Shown: positions 6,399 through 8,393 of the stretch, piece after piece
Layout of the letters: each line of letters begins with the position of its first letter
Position numbering within the stretch: the stretch's first letter is position 1
Origin: JACQSU01 sp964359785
GTDB taxonomy: Archaea; Nanobdellota; Nanobdellia; Woesearchaeales; JAGWAF01
DNA: 8,393 bases
Assembly (NCBI GenBank): GCA_964359785.1
Contig: CAYHWL010000071.1
Coordinates: 1-8,393 of the forward strand
Direction: 5' to 3'
The notes under the pieces: generated by a model
The model's database searches: none
What the model saw: only the letters and a program-made list of their open reading frames with translations
What the model was told of the DNA's origin: nothing
Translations under genes and position numbers: made by a program

Positions 6399-7296
6399 AC
6401 AGATCCAGTATCAGTCTTCGTCTTCCGGGTTCTGCGGCGATTGGCTCATTTTTCTCTTGCCCTGCGATCGCGGCTGTCTTGTCTGGTCGGCGTATGACTC
6501 TTATTGATTGGGATTTTGTATGTTTCTTCGCAAGTTTGGATTGTGCAGGTTTCTTGGCTTTCTTGACGGTCTTTTTAGGTTTACTTACGTGTATGATCTT
6601 GACCACTTTTTCGTTTGTCTTTGTTTTTTTGGCTTTCTTCACTGCCTTGGCCTTCTTAGCTTTCTTCACAGTCTTGGCCTTCTTAGCCTTCTTCGCTGGT
6701 TTTGGCAGCCTTACGACAAGTTCTGGTCTCTTGTCGTTTTTTGCCGCTCCGTTCTCGATAGGATTATAGTCAGTATTGTATAGCGCGGTTGGCTCGATCA
6801 CTGGGTGGTTGTCATATACTGGCGAGTTGAATCTCTGGCTTCTCTCGTGTGAGAGGAGGTCGTAGGTCTCAATTTCACCTGCTCGGTCGTATGGGACGAT
6901 CTTTGGCGCTTCTTGTGGCAGGTCCACCACTTGGCTTTGTGGTGTGTTTAGAGGCACGGTCTGGAGTCTTACTTTCTGTATGTTGGATGGGCGATTTTCC
7001 TTGTTCGCGGCTCGCAGTAGTCCGATCAAGTTGATCACGAGCAACAGGATATACATCAAGTACATTCCTGTCCCAAAGAATAGGAATGTTGCGTTTGCGA
7101 TGGCAAGTGAGTGGAATGCGACGAGGAGCCCCCACACTCTGCTGTTCCGATCAAAGTGCATGGTCATGATAAGCGCGCTAAATACCAACAGCGCGCCAAG
7201 GATTATTATCTCAAGGTACACAAATGACCCAAGGGTCATCTCCATGATTAATGAGCCGACAAGGTTTGCCGCGAGTAATAGTGCGCTAAGTATCAT
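6397..7296 (-). CDS. Four-helix membrane protein with Lys/Ala-repeat cationic tail
   Basis: I do not recognise this 299-residue protein as a named family. The N-terminus has hydrophobic helices at about 2-19, 26-46, 54-74 and 77-95. A polar, Pro-rich linker follows (96-195). The C-terminal part is extremely basic: residues 200-226 form three 9-residue units of the type xVKKAKKAK, with a further TVKKAKKPA at 243-251, and the end is RRRLILDL. Positive-inside topology would place both termini in the cytoplasm. Similar Lys/Ala tails occur in H1-like and AlgP-type proteins that bind nucleic acid, so a membrane-bound polyanion or DNA tether is plausible but unproven. The ATG at 7296 is preceded by GGGGGGA at SD distance and by a TATA-like box. 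The small frameshifted gene follows at once on the same strand. Confidence 0.85.
   Translation of the reverse strand: MILSALLLAANLVGSLIMEMTLGSFVYLEIIILGALLVFSALIMTMHFDRNSRVWGLLVAFHSLAIANATFLFFGTGMYLMYILLLVINLIGLLRAANKENRPSNIQKVRLQTVPLNTPQSQVVDLPQEAPKIVPYDRAGEIETYDLLSHERSQRFNSPVYDNHPVIEPTALYNTDYNPIENGAAKNDKRPELVVRLPKPAKKAKKAKTVKKAKKAKAVKKAKKTKTNEKVVKIIHVSKPKKTVKKAKKPAQSKLAKKHTKSQSIRVIRRPDKTAAIAGQEKNEPIAAEPGRRRLILDL
6619..6699 (-). repeat. Three tandem 27-bp units encoding KKAKK repeats
   Basis: Three in-frame 27-bp units (6673-6699, 6646-6672, 6619-6645) encode PAKKAKKAK, TVKKAKKAK and AVKKAKKTK. The first two share an identical 16-bp block (CTTGGCCTTCTTAGCT-like on the plus strand, differing only at its end), which suggests recent duplication of the unit rather than chance amino-acid bias. 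Confidence 0.8.
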
Positions 7297-7302
7297 ATTT
7301 TT

Positions 7303-7308
7303 CCCCCC
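7303..7308 (-). promoter_or_regulatory. G-rich ribosome binding site for the Lys/Ala-tail membrane gene
   Basis: GGGGGG followed by AAAAAT lies 6 nt before the ATG at 7296 on the minus strand. It is an imperfect but purine-rich SD match and supports this start. It is not the consensus GGAGG. Confidence 0.5.
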
Positions 7309-7334
7309 GTATCGTCATGGGTAGGGCTATTTCG

Positions 7335-7343
7335 CTTAAAAAG
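7335..7343 (-). promoter_or_regulatory. Probable TATA box for the 7296 gene
   Basis: CTTTTTAAG on the minus strand lies between aIF1A and the Lys/Ala-tail gene. Transcription would begin about 26 nt downstream, near 7312, giving a leader of roughly 16 nt that contains the G-rich SD. The same T5 stretch could also serve as a weak terminator for aIF1A. Confidence 0.45.
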
Positions 7344-7352
7344 CTTCACTTT

Positions 7353-7697
7353 CTAGAATTCATCTGTCCCTTCTAGCCCTTTGAGCAATCCCTTGTCTCG
7401 TAAGACTTCGAATTGGATCGGTTTGTATTTGAAGATGACATCTCCTCGCTCATCGCCGGATAATTCCCATGGCTCGATTAGCAGGATGTCTCCTTCTCGG
7501 ACCCATAGTTTGCGTTTGAGCCTTCCTGGGATCCTGCATATCCTTGTCTTTCCGTCAAGACAGCGCACTCTCATCCGTGACCCACCGACGCGTTGCTCGC
7601 AGACTCCTAGGGTCTCTCTGTTGCGTGGAAGCCGGACTCTTCGCAGTTCCATCTGTTCCTGCTCGATCCTTTCTTGTTCTTCCTGCTTTCTTGACAT
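7353..7697 (-). CDS. eif1A: Translation initiation factor aIF1A
   Basis: Archaeal homologue of eukaryotic eIF1A and bacterial IF1. It binds the A site of the small ribosomal subunit and helps mRNA and initiator-tRNA recruitment and start-codon selection. The 114 residues show the family pattern: a charged Glu/Gln-rich N-terminal tail (1-18), then RRVRLPRNRE leading into an OB (S1-like) fold at about 25-97. Diagnostic stretches are RMRVRCLDGKTRICRIPGRL (41-60), VREGDILLIEPWE (66-78) and GDVIFKY (85-91). The acidic C-terminal end (GLEGTDEF) is typical of archaeal members, and the length is normal. The ATG at 7697 lies about 28 nt after a TATA-like box and has no SD, so the mRNA is probably leaderless or nearly so. 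This gene is the main reason for assigning the window to Archaea. Confidence 0.97.
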   Translation of the reverse strand: MSRKQEEQERIEQEQMELRRVRLPRNRETLGVCEQRVGGSRMRVRCLDGKTRICRIPGRLKRKLWVREGDILLIEPWELSGDERGDVIFKYKPIQFEVLRDKGLLKGLEGTDEF

Positions 7698-7720
7698 TAT
7701 ATAGACTGCATTGCAGGGTG

Positions 7721-7730
7721 CTTATAAATC
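7721..7730 (-). promoter_or_regulatory. TATA box of the aIF1A gene
   Basis: GATTTATAAG on the minus strand is centred about 28 nt before the ATG at 7697, the spacing expected for an archaeal promoter producing a leaderless or nearly leaderless mRNA. It lies in the 49-nt gap after the upstream 174-residue gene. Confidence 0.7.
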
Positions 7731-7746
7731 TAACTAAAACAATAGT

Positions 7747-8271
7747 TCATACTAGTCCGCGTTTTATCTCCTTTATTATTGGCTTGATGCCAAACATCTG
7801 GACCCGCCATTCTTTTGGCACGCTCTCGATTAGCACGACTTCGCCATAGACATTCTTTGTGGGGGTCATGAACCTATATCCGTCTCCTTTTGTCCGCGAA
7901 TCGTCATCGAGCCAATTCTCGAATTCATCCAACTGGTCTCCTGGTATGCCTGCGCCGATCAGCGCCTTGATCATCGGGTCAAAGCTTTCTCTTGCCGTTG
8001 TGAATGTGGCGATGTCGCCATATAGATCTAATTTGTCATGGCTCATCTTGTTATAGTGATAGTGGAGGTATGCTTTCTGGCTTTCATGACCTTCCCACTG
8101 CGCGAGTATCTTTTGCGTTTCCAACATCGAATTCACGGCATCAGCGCTGTGCTTTTTGCGTAGCTCGAAATATCCTTTGGCGAGTTCCGCTTTCAGGTTG
8201 TGCGACATGGCTCTTATGTCGATCTGTCTGCCGCTCACCAGGCCTCTTATTTGGTTTAGGATATTATCCAT
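7747..8271 (-). CDS. Uncharacterised 174-residue soluble protein
   Basis: I do not recognise this protein. It has no signal peptide or membrane helix. The first 105 residues look mainly helical and charged (for example LKAELAKGYFELRKKHSADA, 26-45), with a His/Tyr-rich patch AYLHYHYNKMSHDK (67-80). An acidic segment follows (DQLDEFENWLDDD, 112-124), then a probably beta-rich end (NVYGEVVLIESVPKEWRVQM) and a basic tail (KPIIKEIKRGLV). The frame extends to a TTG at 8286, but the ATG at 8271 lies about 27 nt after a TATA box, so I chose it; the mRNA would be leaderless. It sits upstream of aIF1A on the same strand, but aIF1A has its own promoter, so the two need not be one operon. No catalytic motif is evident. 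Confidence 0.8.
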   Translation of the reverse strand: MDNILNQIRGLVSGRQIDIRAMSHNLKAELAKGYFELRKKHSADAVNSMLETQKILAQWEGHESQKAYLHYHYNKMSHDKLDLYGDIATFTTARESFDPMIKALIGAGIPGDQLDEFENWLDDDSRTKGDGYRFMTPTKNVYGEVVLIESVPKEWRVQMFGIKPIIKEIKRGLV

Positions 8272-8294
8272 GTGTTGGTATGGCAAATCGCTTT

Positions 8295-8304
8295 CTTTAT
8301 AATG
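8295..8304 (-). promoter_or_regulatory. TATA box for the 174-residue protein gene
   Basis: CATTATAAAG on the minus strand is centred about 27 nt before the ATG at 8271. This spacing favours the ATG over the upstream TTG at 8286 and predicts a leaderless transcript. Confidence 0.7.
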
Positions 8305-8393
8305 TTTGCCAAGGCGGATGATTTATCACCGAGTCATAATTGAACTTTTGCGTTTTTAGTCGATAGGGGGTTCTTGATTTTGATCTATATTCT
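8305..8393. other. Window end without a supported gene
   Basis: This A/T-rich stretch lies upstream of the minus-strand gene at 8271. A short G run (8366-8370) is followed by possible TTG codons in an open plus-strand frame, but the frame is too short to support a gene before the window ends. Confidence 0.5.

Noticed and set aside
6479..6783. Plus-strand frames rich in Phe/Leu opposite the Lys/Ala repeats
   Set aside because: They are the complement of AAG/AAA and GCC codons of the Lys/Ala tail; apparent membrane helices there are an artefact.
8366..8393. Possible plus-strand gene start after the G run near the window end
   Set aside because: Only TTG codons are available and fewer than seven codons are visible, so a gene cannot be supported.

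Overview
The window appears to come from an archaeon, most likely a small-genome DPANN-type lineage (Woesearchaeota-like). That placement is inferred; no rRNA or tRNA gene is present to confirm it. Two things point to Archaea. First, a clear archaeal translation initiation factor aIF1A lies at 7353-7697 on the minus strand. Second, several promoter-proximal genes have an A/T-rich TATA-like box centred about 25-28 nt upstream of the start codon, as expected for leaderless archaeal transcripts, whereas genes inside transcription units carry Shine-Dalgarno (SD) sequences. Coding density is high and no gene-free stretch reaches 300 bases.

Layout. (1) Positions 1-4452, plus strand: two large membrane sensors coupled by an ATGA overlap. 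The first is the 3' part of a Cache-HAMP histidine kinase with an extra C-terminal domain. The second is a 933-residue receptor with a multi-pass membrane domain, a Cache domain, HAMP and three PAS domains, but no kinase or other output domain. (2) Positions 4466-6052, plus strand: a promoter followed by three tightly packed genes. They encode a small Gln/Met/Pro-rich coiled-coil protein, a signal peptidase II (LspA) with both catalytic aspartates, and a membrane protein with an N-terminal RING/PHD-like double zinc finger. (3) Positions 6105-7296, minus strand: a four-helix membrane protein with a long Lys/Ala repeat tail, followed by a small membrane protein whose reading frame is broken at an A5 run. 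(4) Positions 7353-8271, minus strand: aIF1A and an unrecognised 174-residue soluble protein, each with its own TATA-like box and an apparently leaderless ATG. (5) Positions 8305-8393: no supported gene.

Functional reading. The first block is a signalling cassette: a kinase, plus a receptor that would have to signal through a partner. The second block puts lipoprotein maturation, a bacterial-type activity, in one archaeal unit with a RING/PHD-like membrane protein. This is the most unusual association here. The third block could link the membrane to a polyanion such as nucleic acid through its cationic tail, but that is a hypothesis only.
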